In this document: positions 1-8,171 of the stretch, piece after piece
Position numbering within the stretch: position 1 is the first letter of the stretch
Layout: every line of letters begins with the position of its first letter
NCBI RefSeq assembly: GCF_000934605.2
Contig: NZ_CP010897.2
Location: forward strand, 2,418,001 to 2,482,000
Length of the DNA: 64,000 nt
DNA from: Pandoraea vervacti
GTDB taxonomy: Bacteria > Pseudomonadota > Gammaproteobacteria > Burkholderiales > Burkholderiaceae
Direction: 5' to 3'
Made by a program: the position numbers and the translations under genes
Notes under the pieces: generated by a model
What the model saw: the letters and a program-made list of their open reading frames with translations, nothing else
Told to the model about the DNA's origin: nothing
Database searches by the model: none

Positions 1-151
1 AATTGGGGGGGGATGGCGTCGCGACGACAACGTTGCGTCGATCCTGGCGATGCAAGTGGAAATACTCGCTTGCGACTTCCCATCCCGTGAAGTCGCCCGT
101 GGCGAAATCCCCGTTGATCAGGAGTTCGCGTTCCGACGTTGAAGTCGACAT
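1..151 (-). CDS. Unidentified protein, N-terminal fragment
   Basis: Leftward reading frame that starts at an ATG at 151 and runs off the left edge, giving 50 residues. A clear GGAGG ribosome binding site lies five bases before the ATG. The protein begins with a Ser/Thr-rich stretch and then LLINGDFATGDFTGWEV. That motif (N-G-D-F/G-W) resembles the opening strand of carbohydrate-binding or jelly-roll modules in phage tail and surface proteins. The rest is outside the window, so no function can be given. The upstream region holds a 9-bp repeat array and an 18-bp palindrome. The ribosome binding site and absence of stops make the frame credible. Confidence 0.6.
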   Translation of the reverse strand, partial: MSTSTSERELLINGDFATGDFTGWEVASEYFHLHRQDRRNVVVATPSPPN

Positions 152-211
152 ATTTGCCTCCGTTTGTCCCGGAAGGGGCCCAAGCTGTTCGGAAGCCCGC
201 ATCGAATGAGC

Positions 212-274
212 GCGAATTGCACGCATTGCACGAATTGCAGGAATCGCGCGATACGGACGATACGGACGATAGGC
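212..274. repeat. Degenerate 9-bp tandem repeat, about 7 units
   Basis: Seven consecutive nonamers of the type acgaattgc / acgatacgg follow each other without gaps between the unidentified leftmost gene and cls. Units near the left share gaattgc and units near the right share gatacgg. It lies in the 5' region of the leftward gene starting at 151. Confidence 0.6.
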
Positions 275-303
275 AATATGGCATCGCGAATCGGGGTACG
301 TCA

Positions 304-321
304 CCTGTCAACCTTGACAGG
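304..321. promoter_or_regulatory. 18-bp perfect palindrome, possible operator
   Basis: CCTGTCAA-CC-TTGACAGG is an inverted repeat with 8-bp arms and a 2-bp centre. It contains TTGACA on both strands and lies about 150 bp upstream of the leftward gene starting at 151. No convincing -10 box sits at the right distance on either strand, so an operator is as likely as a promoter element. The rest of the 152-447 gap shows no gene. Confidence 0.4.
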
Positions 322-447
322 CAATCGGGTTCACCGAAGGCCGGAAAGGTCCGCCCTACGTAGCGTCGCCCGCGCGGCGGTGATCGGGAGGGGCAGGAAG
401 TTCGGAAAAGTCAGTACGTGAACGATAGGGGCTCGAGGCCCGGCAAA

Positions 448-1875
448 TCAAAGAATCGGGGCGAAAAGTCGCGAGACGCGCATCACGATCTGACGCCACG
501 TCGGAATCTTCCGCAAGTCGTCCTTGTTGAGCAGCGTGGCGTGTTCGAAGTCGTTGGTCAGCATGTAGGCGACGTCGTCCGCAAACGCGCGATCGACCGT
601 CAGCAGCATGATTTCGAAGTTCAGGCGGAACGAGCGGTTGTCAAGATTGGCGCTGCCTACAGCGGCGGCGCTGTCGTCGATCAGCACGACCTTCTGATGG
701 ATGAAGCCATGGTGATAGCGATACACGTTGATGCCGCTGCGCGCCGCCTCGTAGGCATACGACGTGGTCGCTTCGAACACCACATAGTGGTCCGCCCGGT
801 CCGGGATCAGCAAGCGCACGTCCACGCCGCGCAGCACGGCGAGTCGCAGTGCCGAAAAGACGGCCTCGTCCGGCACGAAATACGGTGTGGTCAGCCAAAC
901 GCGCTTCTGCGCGGCATTGATCGCCGTGACGAAGAAGAGCGACGACGTCTCCAGCCGGTCGGCCGGGCCGCTCGGCACGACCTGACAATGCATGTCCTCG
1001 CCGGACGCGGCGGGCTGGCGATTGAGCTCCGGCACCATGCCCGTGCACCAGTGCCAGTCTTCGGCGAACGCGCGCTGAATGCCCACCACCGCCGGGCCGC
1101 GCACGGAGATATGCGTGTCGCGCCACGGGGCCAGTGGCGGCTTTTCGCCCAGATACTCGACACCGACGTTATGGCCCCCCGTGAACGCTTCATTGCCGTC
1201 GATCACCACGATCTTGCGATGATTGCGGAAATTGAGCTGGAACCGGTTGACGACGATGCCGCGTTTTTTTGCCGCAAACTCGTGCACCTGCACGCCACCC
1301 TGACGCAACTTCTCGCAGTAGCTGCGCGGCAGGTCGTGACTGCCGATGCTGTCGTAAAGAAAGTAGACTTTCACGCCCGTGGCCGCGCGAGCCAGCAACC
1401 GGGCGGCGAGGGCGCGCCCAAGGGCGTCGTCCTTGACGATGAAGAACTGCACGAGGACATAGTCGCGTGCGCGGTCGATCGCGGCAAAGATGGCATCGAA
1501 CGTTGCGCGACCGTTCACCAGCAACCGCACGCGGTTGCCTGCCACGAACGACATGCCCGTCATGGCGGTGAGCGCTGCGAACTCCGGATGCGCCTCCATG
1601 GCGACGGGCGGCTCTCCGCTCCACTGGGTCTCGCCCATGCGCGACTGCAAGGCCTCGTTGCGCGCGCGGCGCGCCTCGACATAGCCGATGAATTTCGATC
1701 GTCCGAGAAACAGGTAGGGGACGAGCGTGAGATAGGGCATCGTCACGAGCGACACCGCCCACGCCACGGCGCCTTGCGAGGTGCGCACGGTCAGAACGGC
1801 ATGGATCGCGGCGGCGATCCCCAGTGCGTGGATACAGGCGACGGCAAAGCCGACGTCGAGCCAATTGAGCACCAT
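448..1875 (-). CDS. cls: Cardiolipin synthase (phospholipase D family)
   Basis: Membrane phospholipid synthase that would join two phosphatidylglycerol molecules, or a related donor pair, into cardiolipin. Two hydrophobic segments occupy roughly residues 5-30 and 38-60. They are followed by two phospholipase D catalytic motifs: HRKIVVIDG with a downstream GGHN near residue 219, and HQKVVLIDD with GSANLDNRS near residue 393. Length (475 aa) is normal for the ClsA type. The ATG at 1875 is preferred; a TTG three codons upstream (1884) is equally in frame, and the purine-rich GGAGGAAGG upstream could serve either. It stands alone between the unidentified gene and prmB. A long open frame on the opposite strand is a GC-rich shadow. 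Confidence 0.92.
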   Translation of the reverse strand: MVLNWLDVGFAVACIHALGIAAAIHAVLTVRTSQGAVAWAVSLVTMPYLTLVPYLFLGRSKFIGYVEARRARNEALQSRMGETQWSGEPPVAMEAHPEFAALTAMTGMSFVAGNRVRLLVNGRATFDAIFAAIDRARDYVLVQFFIVKDDALGRALAARLLARAATGVKVYFLYDSIGSHDLPRSYCEKLRQGGVQVHEFAAKKRGIVVNRFQLNFRNHRKIVVIDGNEAFTGGHNVGVEYLGEKPPLAPWRDTHISVRGPAVVGIQRAFAEDWHWCTGMVPELNRQPAASGEDMHCQVVPSGPADRLETSSLFFVTAINAAQKRVWLTTPYFVPDEAVFSALRLAVLRGVDVRLLIPDRADHYVVFEATTSYAYEAARSGINVYRYHHGFIHQKVVLIDDSAAAVGSANLDNRSFRLNFEIMLLTVDRAFADDVAYMLTNDFEHATLLNKDDLRKIPTWRQIVMRVSRLFAPIL

Positions 1876-1965
1876 GACGGACAACCTTCCTCCATGCCGT
1901 GAGTCGCGACGACTCGGGAACCCGAGTGTAACCGGGGTGCGTGAATTTAGGCGAGGTTCCGGGCG

Positions 1966-2007
1966 AGGGCTCGCACCGTTGTGACCGTGCGAACCCCTGC
2001 GAGCCCT
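1966..2007. terminator. Inverted repeat between cls and prmB
   Basis: AGGGCTCGCA at 1966-1975 pairs perfectly with TGCGAGCCCT at 1998-2007. An inner alternative, TCGCAC/GTGCGA, uses 1971-1976 and 1987-1992. It follows the prmB stop in the leftward direction and could end that transcript, but no T-tract follows, so the role is uncertain. Confidence 0.35.
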
Positions 2008-2047
2008 GGGAGGCGGCTGTCGGATGAGGGCGTCTGCCCGTGAAGCA

Positions 2048-2944
2048 TTACGGCAGGTCGGCGGCCTGCACGAGGAACACCATGTCGTCGCCCGCGCTCG
2101 TGGCGAGCCACGTCATCGGCAGATCCGGGAACGCCGCTTCCACGAAGGGACGCTCATTGCCGATCTCCACGACGAGAACACCGTCATCCGTCAAATGTTC
2201 GCGAGCCCCCGCAATGATGCGGCGAACCACGTCCATGCCGTCGTCGCCACCGGCCAGCGCGAGGCGCGGCTCATGGCGATACTCCGCCGGCAGCACCTGC
2301 ATCGAGCCTTCATTGACATACGGCGGATTGGTGATGATGACCTCGTAGCGTTTGCCCGCCGGGAGCGGGGCGTACAGATCGCCGAGATGCAGGGCGAGAC
2401 GATCTTCGAGGCCGTAGTCGGCCACATTGATCTTCGCAACGGCGAGTGCGTCCGGCGAGATGTCGACGGCGTCGATCTGCGCCGACGGGAAGGTCTCGGC
2501 AGCCAGAATCGCCAGGCAGCCCGACCCCGTGCAAAGCTCAAGAACGTCGGTAACGTCTTCCGGATGATTCACCCACGGCTGCAATCCGTCTTCGAGCAGT
2601 TCGCCGACAAATGAGCGCGGGACGATAACGCGCTCGTCCACGTAAAAGCGATGCCCGTGCATCCACGCTTCATTCGTGATGTACGACGCGGGAACGCGTT
2701 CACCCGCGCGACGATTGATGACCGAGAGCGCGCGCTCGATTTCGTCGGGCAGCAGGCGAGCGTCGAGAAACGGATCGTGTGTATCGATGGGCAGATGCAG
2801 CGTATGCAACAGCAGATAGGCGGCTTCGTCGTACGCATTAGCCGTGCCATGGCCGAACGCGAGTTCGGCTTGCGTGAAGCGCGACACGGCGTAGCGCAGC
2901 AGGTCGCGCAACGTCTGGAAAGGGTGGGTTGTCTGGGTGGTCAT
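2048..2944 (-). CDS. prmB: Ribosomal protein L3 N5-glutamine methyltransferase
   Basis: SAM-dependent methyltransferase of the PrmB/HemK group, which methylates a glutamine of ribosomal protein L3. The SAM-binding motif appears as ELCTGSGCLAIL. The catalytic NPPY motif, which grips the target glutamine amide, is in IITNPPYVNEGS. The preceding YVDERVIVPRSFVGELL segment is typical of PrmB rather than PrmC. The ATG at 2944 (298 aa, MTTQTTHP) is chosen over a GTG six codons upstream that would leave almost no spacing to dapE. It lies 21 bp after dapE and is probably cotranscribed with it. Confidence 0.9.
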   Translation of the reverse strand: MTTQTTHPFQTLRDLLRYAVSRFTQAELAFGHGTANAYDEAAYLLLHTLHLPIDTHDPFLDARLLPDEIERALSVINRRAGERVPASYITNEAWMHGHRFYVDERVIVPRSFVGELLEDGLQPWVNHPEDVTDVLELCTGSGCLAILAAETFPSAQIDAVDISPDALAVAKINVADYGLEDRLALHLGDLYAPLPAGKRYEVIITNPPYVNEGSMQVLPAEYRHEPRLALAGGDDGMDVVRRIIAGAREHLTDDGVLVVEIGNERPFVEAAFPDLPMTWLATSAGDDMVFLVQAADLP

Positions 2945-2965
2945 GTTGGATTCGCGTCTCACGCC

Positions 2966-4117
2966 TCAAGCCACCAGACGCGTCAGCACGCCGCGATAGA
3001 CATTTTTGAGCGGCTCGATGTCGGCCACGGCAATATGCTCGTCGATCTTGTGGATGCTCGCGTTACAGGGGCCGAATTCGATGACCTGCGGGCAAATGCG
3101 CGCGATGAATCGACCGTCCGAGGTGCCGCCCGTGGTCGACAGTTCCGTTTCCAGCCCGGTTTCCTCGCGGATGGCGCTCGACAGGGCCTCCGACAGCTCG
3201 CCACGCGGCGTGAGGAACGGCTGGCCGCTGATCGACCAGTCGAGTGTGTAGGTCAGACCGTGACGGTCGAGCAACGCATGCACGCGTTGCTGGAGCCCTT
3301 CGGAGGTGCTGGCCGTCGAGAAACGGAAGTTGAACATCACAGTTAACTCGCCCGGAATGACGTTGGTCGCACCCGTGCCGGCGTGAATGTTCGAAATCTG
3401 CCAGGTGGTCGGCGGGAAGTACTCGTTACCGTTGTCCCAGACGGTCTGCGTCAGTTCGGCGAGCGCCGGGGCGAACAGGTGGGTCGGGTTCTTTGCGAGA
3501 TGCGGGTAGGCGATGTGGCCCTGCACGCCCTTGATGACCAGCTTGCCGGACATCGAGCCGCGCCGGCCGTTCTTGACCATATCGCCCAGACGCTGGCTGG
3601 ACGTCGGCTCACCGACCACGCAGTAATCCAGACGCTCGCCGCGTGCCTGCAACGCTTCAACGACCTTCACGGTACCGTCAGTCGCGGGCCCTTCTTCGTC
3701 GCTGGTCAGCAGGAAGCCGATGGCGCCCGCGTGATCGGGACGTTGGGCAACGAATTCCTCCGAGGCGACGACGAATGCGGCGAGCGATGTCTTCATGTCG
3801 GCGGCGCCGCGCCCGTAGAGCATGCCGTCGCGATGCGTCGGGGCAAACGGGTCGGAATGCCATTGCTCGACCGGGCCGGTCGGCACCACGTCGGTGTGGC
3901 CTGCAAAGACGAGCAGTTTGCCGTCGGTGCCGCGCGTGCCGCGCTTGACCGCCCACAGGTTGGTCACGCCGTTCGAGGCGATGGTCTCGCACGCAAAGCC
4001 GATCGCCGTGAGCCGGCGCGCCAGAATCGCCTGGCAGTCGCGATCTTCGGGCGTCACCGAGTGACGGGCGATCAGTTGCTCGGTAAGCGCCAGCGTGGCG
4101 CCTTGGGAGGAAGTCAT
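2966..4117 (-). CDS. dapE: Succinyl-diaminopimelate desuccinylase
   Basis: Zinc M20-family amidohydrolase that removes succinate from N-succinyl-LL-diaminopimelate in the lysine and meso-DAP pathway. Metal-site residues are visible: His74 in AGHTDVVPTG, Asp107 in GRGAADMK, the Glu pair in TSDEEGPATDG (about 141-142), and a C-terminal His in CNASIHKIDE. Length of 383 aa is that of the family. The dapD and dapC genes that make its substrate lie just upstream in the same direction, so the three succinylase-branch steps are together. The gap to the preceding small ArsC-like gene is only four bases, which suggests coupled translation. Confidence 0.95.
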   Translation of the reverse strand: MTSSQGATLALTEQLIARHSVTPEDRDCQAILARRLTAIGFACETIASNGVTNLWAVKRGTRGTDGKLLVFAGHTDVVPTGPVEQWHSDPFAPTHRDGMLYGRGAADMKTSLAAFVVASEEFVAQRPDHAGAIGFLLTSDEEGPATDGTVKVVEALQARGERLDYCVVGEPTSSQRLGDMVKNGRRGSMSGKLVIKGVQGHIAYPHLAKNPTHLFAPALAELTQTVWDNGNEYFPPTTWQISNIHAGTGATNVIPGELTVMFNFRFSTASTSEGLQQRVHALLDRHGLTYTLDWSISGQPFLTPRGELSEALSSAIREETGLETELSTTGGTSDGRFIARICPQVIEFGPCNASIHKIDEHIAVADIEPLKNVYRGVLTRLVA

Positions 4118-4121
4118 GAAA

Positions 4122-4469
4122 TCAGAATCGTGAAGCGTAACTGTCGGGCGTGAAGCCCACGGAAACCTTGCCGTCGGCCACCAGCACGGGGCGCTTGATC
4201 AGCGACGGGTTTTCGATCATCAGGGTGCGCGCCACCGATTCGTCGGCGGCGGCAGCTTGTTGTTCGGGGGTGAGCTTGCGCCACGTCGTGCCCTTGCGGT
4301 TGAGCAGCGTGGCGAGCGGCACCTGAGCGAGCCACGTGCCAATCAGCGCGTCGTTCACGCCCGCCTTCTTGAAGTCGTGAAAGTCGTACGCGACGCCGTG
4401 CTCATCGAGCCACGTGCGCGCCTTCTTCACGGTATCGCAGTTGGGAATGCCGTACAGCACAGCCCTCAT
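4122..4469 (-). CDS. ArsC/Spx-family small protein (YffB-like)
   Basis: Thioredoxin-fold protein of 115 residues in the ArsC/Spx/MgsR family. It starts MRAVLYGIPNCDTVKKARTWL, with the single conserved Cys in the N-terminal loop and the family RPVLV segment near the C terminus. The closest described relatives are YffB-type proteins, which sit beside dapE in many proteobacteria, as here. Biochemical role is not established; it is not a proven arsenate reductase. The ATG at 4469 is chosen because AGGAG lies eight bases before it. A longer in-frame extension to 4589 would be translated straight through the dapD terminator hairpin and a hexanucleotide repeat. Confidence 0.85.
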   Translation of the reverse strand: MRAVLYGIPNCDTVKKARTWLDEHGVAYDFHDFKKAGVNDALIGTWLAQVPLATLLNRKGTTWRKLTPEQQAAAADESVARTLMIENPSLIKRPVLVADGKVSVGFTPDSYASRF

Positions 4470-4501
4470 CGCCTGAACTCCTGAAGTCGCCATTGCCAAA
4501 A

Positions 4502-4532
4502 CTAAGACTAAAGCCAAAGCCAAAGCCAAAAC
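4502..4532. repeat. Hexanucleotide repeat (AAGCCA)
   Basis: Three perfect and flanking imperfect copies of AAGCCA lie between dapD and the ArsC-like gene, just past the dapD terminator. On the leftward transcript it reads as repeated TTGGCT and continues the T-rich stretch after the hairpin. Confidence 0.6.
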
Positions 4533-4589
4533 GAAAACAAAATGCGAGGCAAACACGCCGCCTGACAGACTGCGGCGCTTGCCTCGCAT
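4530..4589 (-). terminator. Rho-independent terminator after dapD
   Basis: On the minus strand ATGCGAGGCAA (4589-4579) pairs with TTGCCTCGCAT (4552-4542), and inside it GCCGC pairs with GCGGC. The stem is followed by a T-rich run (TTTTGTTTTCGTTTT). It begins 12 bp after the dapD stop, so it should limit readthrough into the ArsC-like gene and dapE. Confidence 0.8.
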
Positions 4590-4601
4590 GCCTGCGCCGG
4601 C

Positions 4602-5429
4602 TTATTCGCCGCGCAGCAGATCGTTGATGGCCGTCTTGGCGCGCGTTTGCGCGTCGACCTTCTTCACGATCACGGCGCAGTAAAGGCTGTACTTGCCGTC
4701 CTTCGAGGGCAGGTTGCCCGGCACGACGACCGAGCCTGCCGGCACACGACCGTAATGCACTTCGCCGGTCTCACGATCGTAAATCTTGGTCGACTGCCCC
4801 AGATACACGCCCATCGAGATGACCGAATTTTCTTCGACGATCACGCCTTCCACGACTTCCGAGCGCGCGCCGATGAAGCAGTTGTCTTCGATGATGACCG
4901 GGTTGGCCTGGAGCGGTTCGAGCACGCCGCCGATGCCCACGCCGCCCGAGAGGTGGACGTTCTTGCCGATCTGGGCGCACGAGCCGACGGTGGCCCACGT
5001 GTCGACCATGGTGCCTTCGTCGACGTAAGCGCCGATATTGGTGTACGACGGCATCAGCACGACGTTCTTGCCGATGAACGAGCCGCGACGGGCAACGGCC
5101 GGCGGCACCACGCGGAAGCCGCCGCGTGCGAAGTCTTCGGCGGTGTAGTTGGCGAACTTGCTCGGCACCTTGTCGTAGAACTGGCTGAAGCCGCCGGCAG
5201 GCATCACGGCGTTGTCTTCCAGACGGAACGACAGCAGCACGGCCTTCTTGATCCACTGGTTCACGATCCACTGGCCGTCCTGCTTCTGGGCGACGCGCAG
5301 CGCGCCCTTGTCCAGTTCGGCGATGACGTGGGCGACAGCCTCGCGCACTTCGGCGGGGGCGGACTTGGCGGAGATCTCGGCGCGGTTTTCCCAGGCTTGA
5401 TCGATGGTGGTTTGCAGTTGTTGCGACAT
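4602..5429 (-). CDS. dapD: Tetrahydrodipicolinate N-succinyltransferase
   Basis: Cytosolic trimeric enzyme that transfers succinyl from succinyl-CoA to 2,3,4,5-tetrahydropyridine-2,6-dicarboxylate, the committing step of the succinylase branch to lysine and meso-DAP. The 275-residue protein has the usual helical N-terminal third, then a left-handed beta-helix with hexapeptide repeats (for example MVDTWATVGSCAQIGKNVHL and the segment after GVLEPLQANPVIIEDNCFIG). Length matches the family. It lies 24 bp downstream of dapC in the same direction and ends in a strong terminator. Confidence 0.96.
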   Translation of the reverse strand: MSQQLQTTIDQAWENRAEISAKSAPAEVREAVAHVIAELDKGALRVAQKQDGQWIVNQWIKKAVLLSFRLEDNAVMPAGGFSQFYDKVPSKFANYTAEDFARGGFRVVPPAVARRGSFIGKNVVLMPSYTNIGAYVDEGTMVDTWATVGSCAQIGKNVHLSGGVGIGGVLEPLQANPVIIEDNCFIGARSEVVEGVIVEENSVISMGVYLGQSTKIYDRETGEVHYGRVPAGSVVVPGNLPSKDGKYSLYCAVIVKKVDAQTRAKTAINDLLRGE

Positions 5430-5453
5430 GGCGAGAATCAGTTGCAGTTGGAA

Positions 5454-6656
5454 TTAAAGGGATTGGCAGAACTGCACGATGCGCTGCGCGCCTTCGGTGC
5501 ATTCGTCCACATCGGCGACGAGAGCGATGCGCACATAGTTCTCGGCCGGGTTGGCGCCGTGTGCCGCTCGTCCCAGATACGATCCGGGCAGTACGGCCAC
5601 ATTGTATTGCGCCAGCAACTGGCGCGTGAATTCCGTGTCCGACAGGCCGGTTCGGGCGTCGACCCTGGCCCACAGATAGAAGCCGGCATCAGGCAGACGC
5701 ACGTCCAGCACTTCGGCGAGCATCGGCGTGACCGTCTGGAATTTCTTGAGGTATTTGCTGCGGTTCAGGCGCACGTGAGCCTCGTCGTTCCAGGCGGCAA
5801 TGCTTGCTGCCTGGACCGCCGGGCTCATGGCGCAGCCATGGTACGTGCGATACAGCAGGAATTTCTTGAGGATGGCGGCGTCGCCGGCGACGAACCCCGA
5901 GCGCATGCCCGGCACGTTCGACCGCTTGGACAGGCTCGAGAATACGACCAGACGCTCGAAGCCCCGGCCCAACTGGTGTGCCGCAGCCAGTCCGCCGAGC
6001 GGCGGGTGCTCTTCGTCGAAGTAGATTTCGGAGTAGCACTCGTCCGAGGCGATGACGAAGCCGTATTGGTCCGAGAGTTCGAACAGGCGCTTCCAGTCCG
6101 CGAGCCCCAGCACGGCGCCGGTCGGGTTGCCGGGCGAGCAGAGGTAGACGAGCTGGACGTCGCGCCAGACCTCGGCCGGTACGGCGTCGTAATCCGGTGC
6201 GAAGTTGCGCGCCGGGTCGCTGTCCGCGTAATAGGGGGTGGCCCCGGCGAGCAGCGTGGCGCCTTCGTAGATCTGGTAGAACGGGTTCGGGCAGAGCACA
6301 CGCGCGCCCGGCTTGCTGCCGTCGACGACCGCCTGCGCAAACGAGAACAGGGCTTCGCGTGACCCCGTGACCGGCAGCACCTCGGTGGCCGGATTCACGT
6401 TGGGTAGCGCGTAGCGACGCTCCAGCCAATGGGCGATGGCCGCGCGCAGCGGTTCACCGCCGGCGGTCGCGGGGTAGTTCGAGAGACCGCCCAGCCCTTC
6501 GATCAGGGCTTCCTTGATGAATTGCGGCGTCGGGTGTTTGGGCTCACCGATACCGAAACTGATGGCCTTGAAACCGTTCGCGGGCGTGACGTCGGCCACG
6601 AGCGACTTCAGACGTTCAAACGGGTAGGGCTGGAGCTTGTCGAGTAATGGGTTCAC
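5454..6656 (-). CDS. dapC: Succinyldiaminopimelate transaminase
   Basis: PLP-dependent class I/II aminotransferase that makes N-succinyl-LL-DAP from N-succinyl-2-amino-6-ketopimelate, using glutamate. Visible signatures: GEPKHPTP near the start, SPGNPTG around 174-180, SDECYSEIYF around 204-213, and the PLP lysine in SSLSKRSNVPG (Lys244). The start is a GTG at 6656 (MNPLLDKLQPYPF); no good Shine-Dalgarno precedes it. It is the first gene of the leftward dapC-dapD-dapE cluster, so its promoter should lie in the 375-bp gap to the divergent permease gene. Confidence 0.92.
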   Translation of the reverse strand: MNPLLDKLQPYPFERLKSLVADVTPANGFKAISFGIGEPKHPTPQFIKEALIEGLGGLSNYPATAGGEPLRAAIAHWLERRYALPNVNPATEVLPVTGSREALFSFAQAVVDGSKPGARVLCPNPFYQIYEGATLLAGATPYYADSDPARNFAPDYDAVPAEVWRDVQLVYLCSPGNPTGAVLGLADWKRLFELSDQYGFVIASDECYSEIYFDEEHPPLGGLAAAHQLGRGFERLVVFSSLSKRSNVPGMRSGFVAGDAAILKKFLLYRTYHGCAMSPAVQAASIAAWNDEAHVRLNRSKYLKKFQTVTPMLAEVLDVRLPDAGFYLWARVDARTGLSDTEFTRQLLAQYNVAVLPGSYLGRAAHGANPAENYVRIALVADVDECTEGAQRIVQFCQSL

Positions 6657-7031
6657 TTGGATTCAAACAGACTCAGGGCTAGGGTTCGCGACGCCGTTCA
6701 AAAGGAAAATCGGGACATCGGCAAACAAAATCGGGACCGTCCGAGGCCGCGCCGGGCGGCTGGGCGAAATCTGGGACGCGCCGGCGCGCTGGGCGACACC
6801 GTGCCTGTCCTTGACCATACTCGACGAATCGCAAGCCGGACATAGGCCCGCGCTTATTCGTTTCATCACGCGAAGGGGTTCCCGGACGCGTTCAAGAATG
6901 GCAAGATCGGCAAAGCGAAAATTATACCGTTACGGCGCCCACAAAACGCGCCCGCCGCGTAATTCAGCACATTCCGAGGCGCCAATAGGGCAAGTCTGCG
7001 GAGTATCTCAGGTTTTTCAGGAGTCAACAGT
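6657..7031. other. Divergent intergenic region, dapC/permease
   Basis: No credible gene. It must carry the promoter for dapC and probably that for the EamA permease. The most visible structure is an 11-bp direct repeat AAAATCGGGAC at 6706-6716 and 6727-6737, spaced exactly 21 bp (two helical turns), 50-80 bp upstream of dapC. AT-richer sequence around 6915-6935 could hold a rightward -10. Confidence 0.5.
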
Positions 7032-8027
7032 ATGACCGTAGCCGGAAACGGCGCGCACGGCCCCCGGACGACAGCGTCCGGCGCCGGCACTTCCCTTGGC
7101 GCACGGGCCGCGCCCGCCCTGGCCATTCTCATTGGGTCTTCCGTCTGGGGGCTCGCCTGGTTTCCCTATCGAATGCTCGCCCAGTGGGGCGTGGCGGCGG
7201 TACCGGCGCAGATCTGCACGGCCAGTGTGGCGCTCTTGCTGCTGACGCTCGTATATCGCCGCTCGCTCGGCACGCTGCGTTGGTCCTGGCTGCTCGTCGG
7301 CGTTGCGTTTGCCGGCGGCACGACCAATGTGGCGTTCGTGTGGGGTACCACGCACGGCCACGTCATGCGCGTGCTGCTCCTTTTTTATCTGACGCCGGTG
7401 TGGACCGCGCTGTTTGCGCACTGGCTGCTGGGCGAGCGCGTGGGGCTGCGGGGCATGGGCCTGATCGCGCTGGCGCTCGGCGGCGCCGGGCTGATGCTCT
7501 GGTCGCCCGGATTGGGGTGGCCGGTGCCGAACAATCCCGGGGAGTGGGCCGGGGCTATCGCCGGCGCCGCGTTCGCGATGAATAACGTGCTGTTGCGGCG
7601 CGTCAGTCAGGCGTTGCCGGACGTTCGTGCCGAAATGCGCAGCTGGACGCTGTATCTTGGCTGCGTGGTCGGTGGGTTTCTGGTGCTGCCGCTCGACGGC
7701 GGTGTCGTGACCGGGCAGACGGCTGTTTCGGCGCTGACGTCGAGTGCAGCTACGGCGGCCGTGGCGCTTGCGCTGGGCTGCACCATTGCACTGACCAATG
7801 TGATCGTGCAATTCGGTCTGGCCCGGGTGCCGGCCAATCAGGCCGCGCTCATCATGCTGTTCGAGATCGTCATTGCCGCGATCTCGTCGTGGTGGCTGGC
7901 CAGTGAAGGCATGGGGGCGCGTGAAATCGCAGGCGGGCTGTGCATCGTCGCCGCTGGCGTGCTGTCCGGAATTTTGCCCGGTTCGGGGCGTTGTAAATCC
8001 GCGACGGCGGGGGATGCGATGGTATGA
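7032..8027 (+). CDS. EamA/DMT-family permease
   Basis: Inner-membrane drug/metabolite-type transporter of 331 residues with about ten hydrophobic segments in two EamA halves. The first half opens with ALAILIGSSVWGLAWFPYRML and the end of its core reads YLTPVWTALFAHWLLGE. The second half starts near GAIAGAAFAMNNVLLRRVSQ. AGGAG lies nine bases before the ATG. Substrate cannot be told from sequence; members export amino acids, sugars or metabolites. It stands between the divergent dap cluster and smc. Confidence 0.85.
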   Translation: MTVAGNGAHGPRTTASGAGTSLGARAAPALAILIGSSVWGLAWFPYRMLAQWGVAAVPAQICTASVALLLLTLVYRRSLGTLRWSWLLVGVAFAGGTTNVAFVWGTTHGHVMRVLLLFYLTPVWTALFAHWLLGERVGLRGMGLIALALGGAGLMLWSPGLGWPVPNNPGEWAGAIAGAAFAMNNVLLRRVSQALPDVRAEMRSWTLYLGCVVGGFLVLPLDGGVVTGQTAVSALTSSAATAAVALALGCTIALTNVIVQFGLARVPANQAALIMLFEIVIAAISSWWLASEGMGAREIAGGLCIVAAGVLSGILPGSGRCKSATAGDAMV

Positions 8028-8171
8028 TGCGTACCGTCGTTGCATCGCAGTAGGCAACACGAAATTGGCAAGAAAAGCGGCCTGCGCACGCCAGCGTGCC
8101 CGGGCCCGACAGGACCAGCTAGCGCGTCTGCGTCTTTCCCATCATTCAATGACCGATAGAGCGAACCTGCC

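Noticed and set aside
4470..4589. N-terminal extension of the ArsC-like protein that looks like a signal peptide (Leu/Ala/Val repeats)
   Set aside because: The hydrophobic stretch is the translation of the hexanucleotide repeat, and the start would lie in the dapD terminator. A good ribosome binding site exists at the internal ATG.
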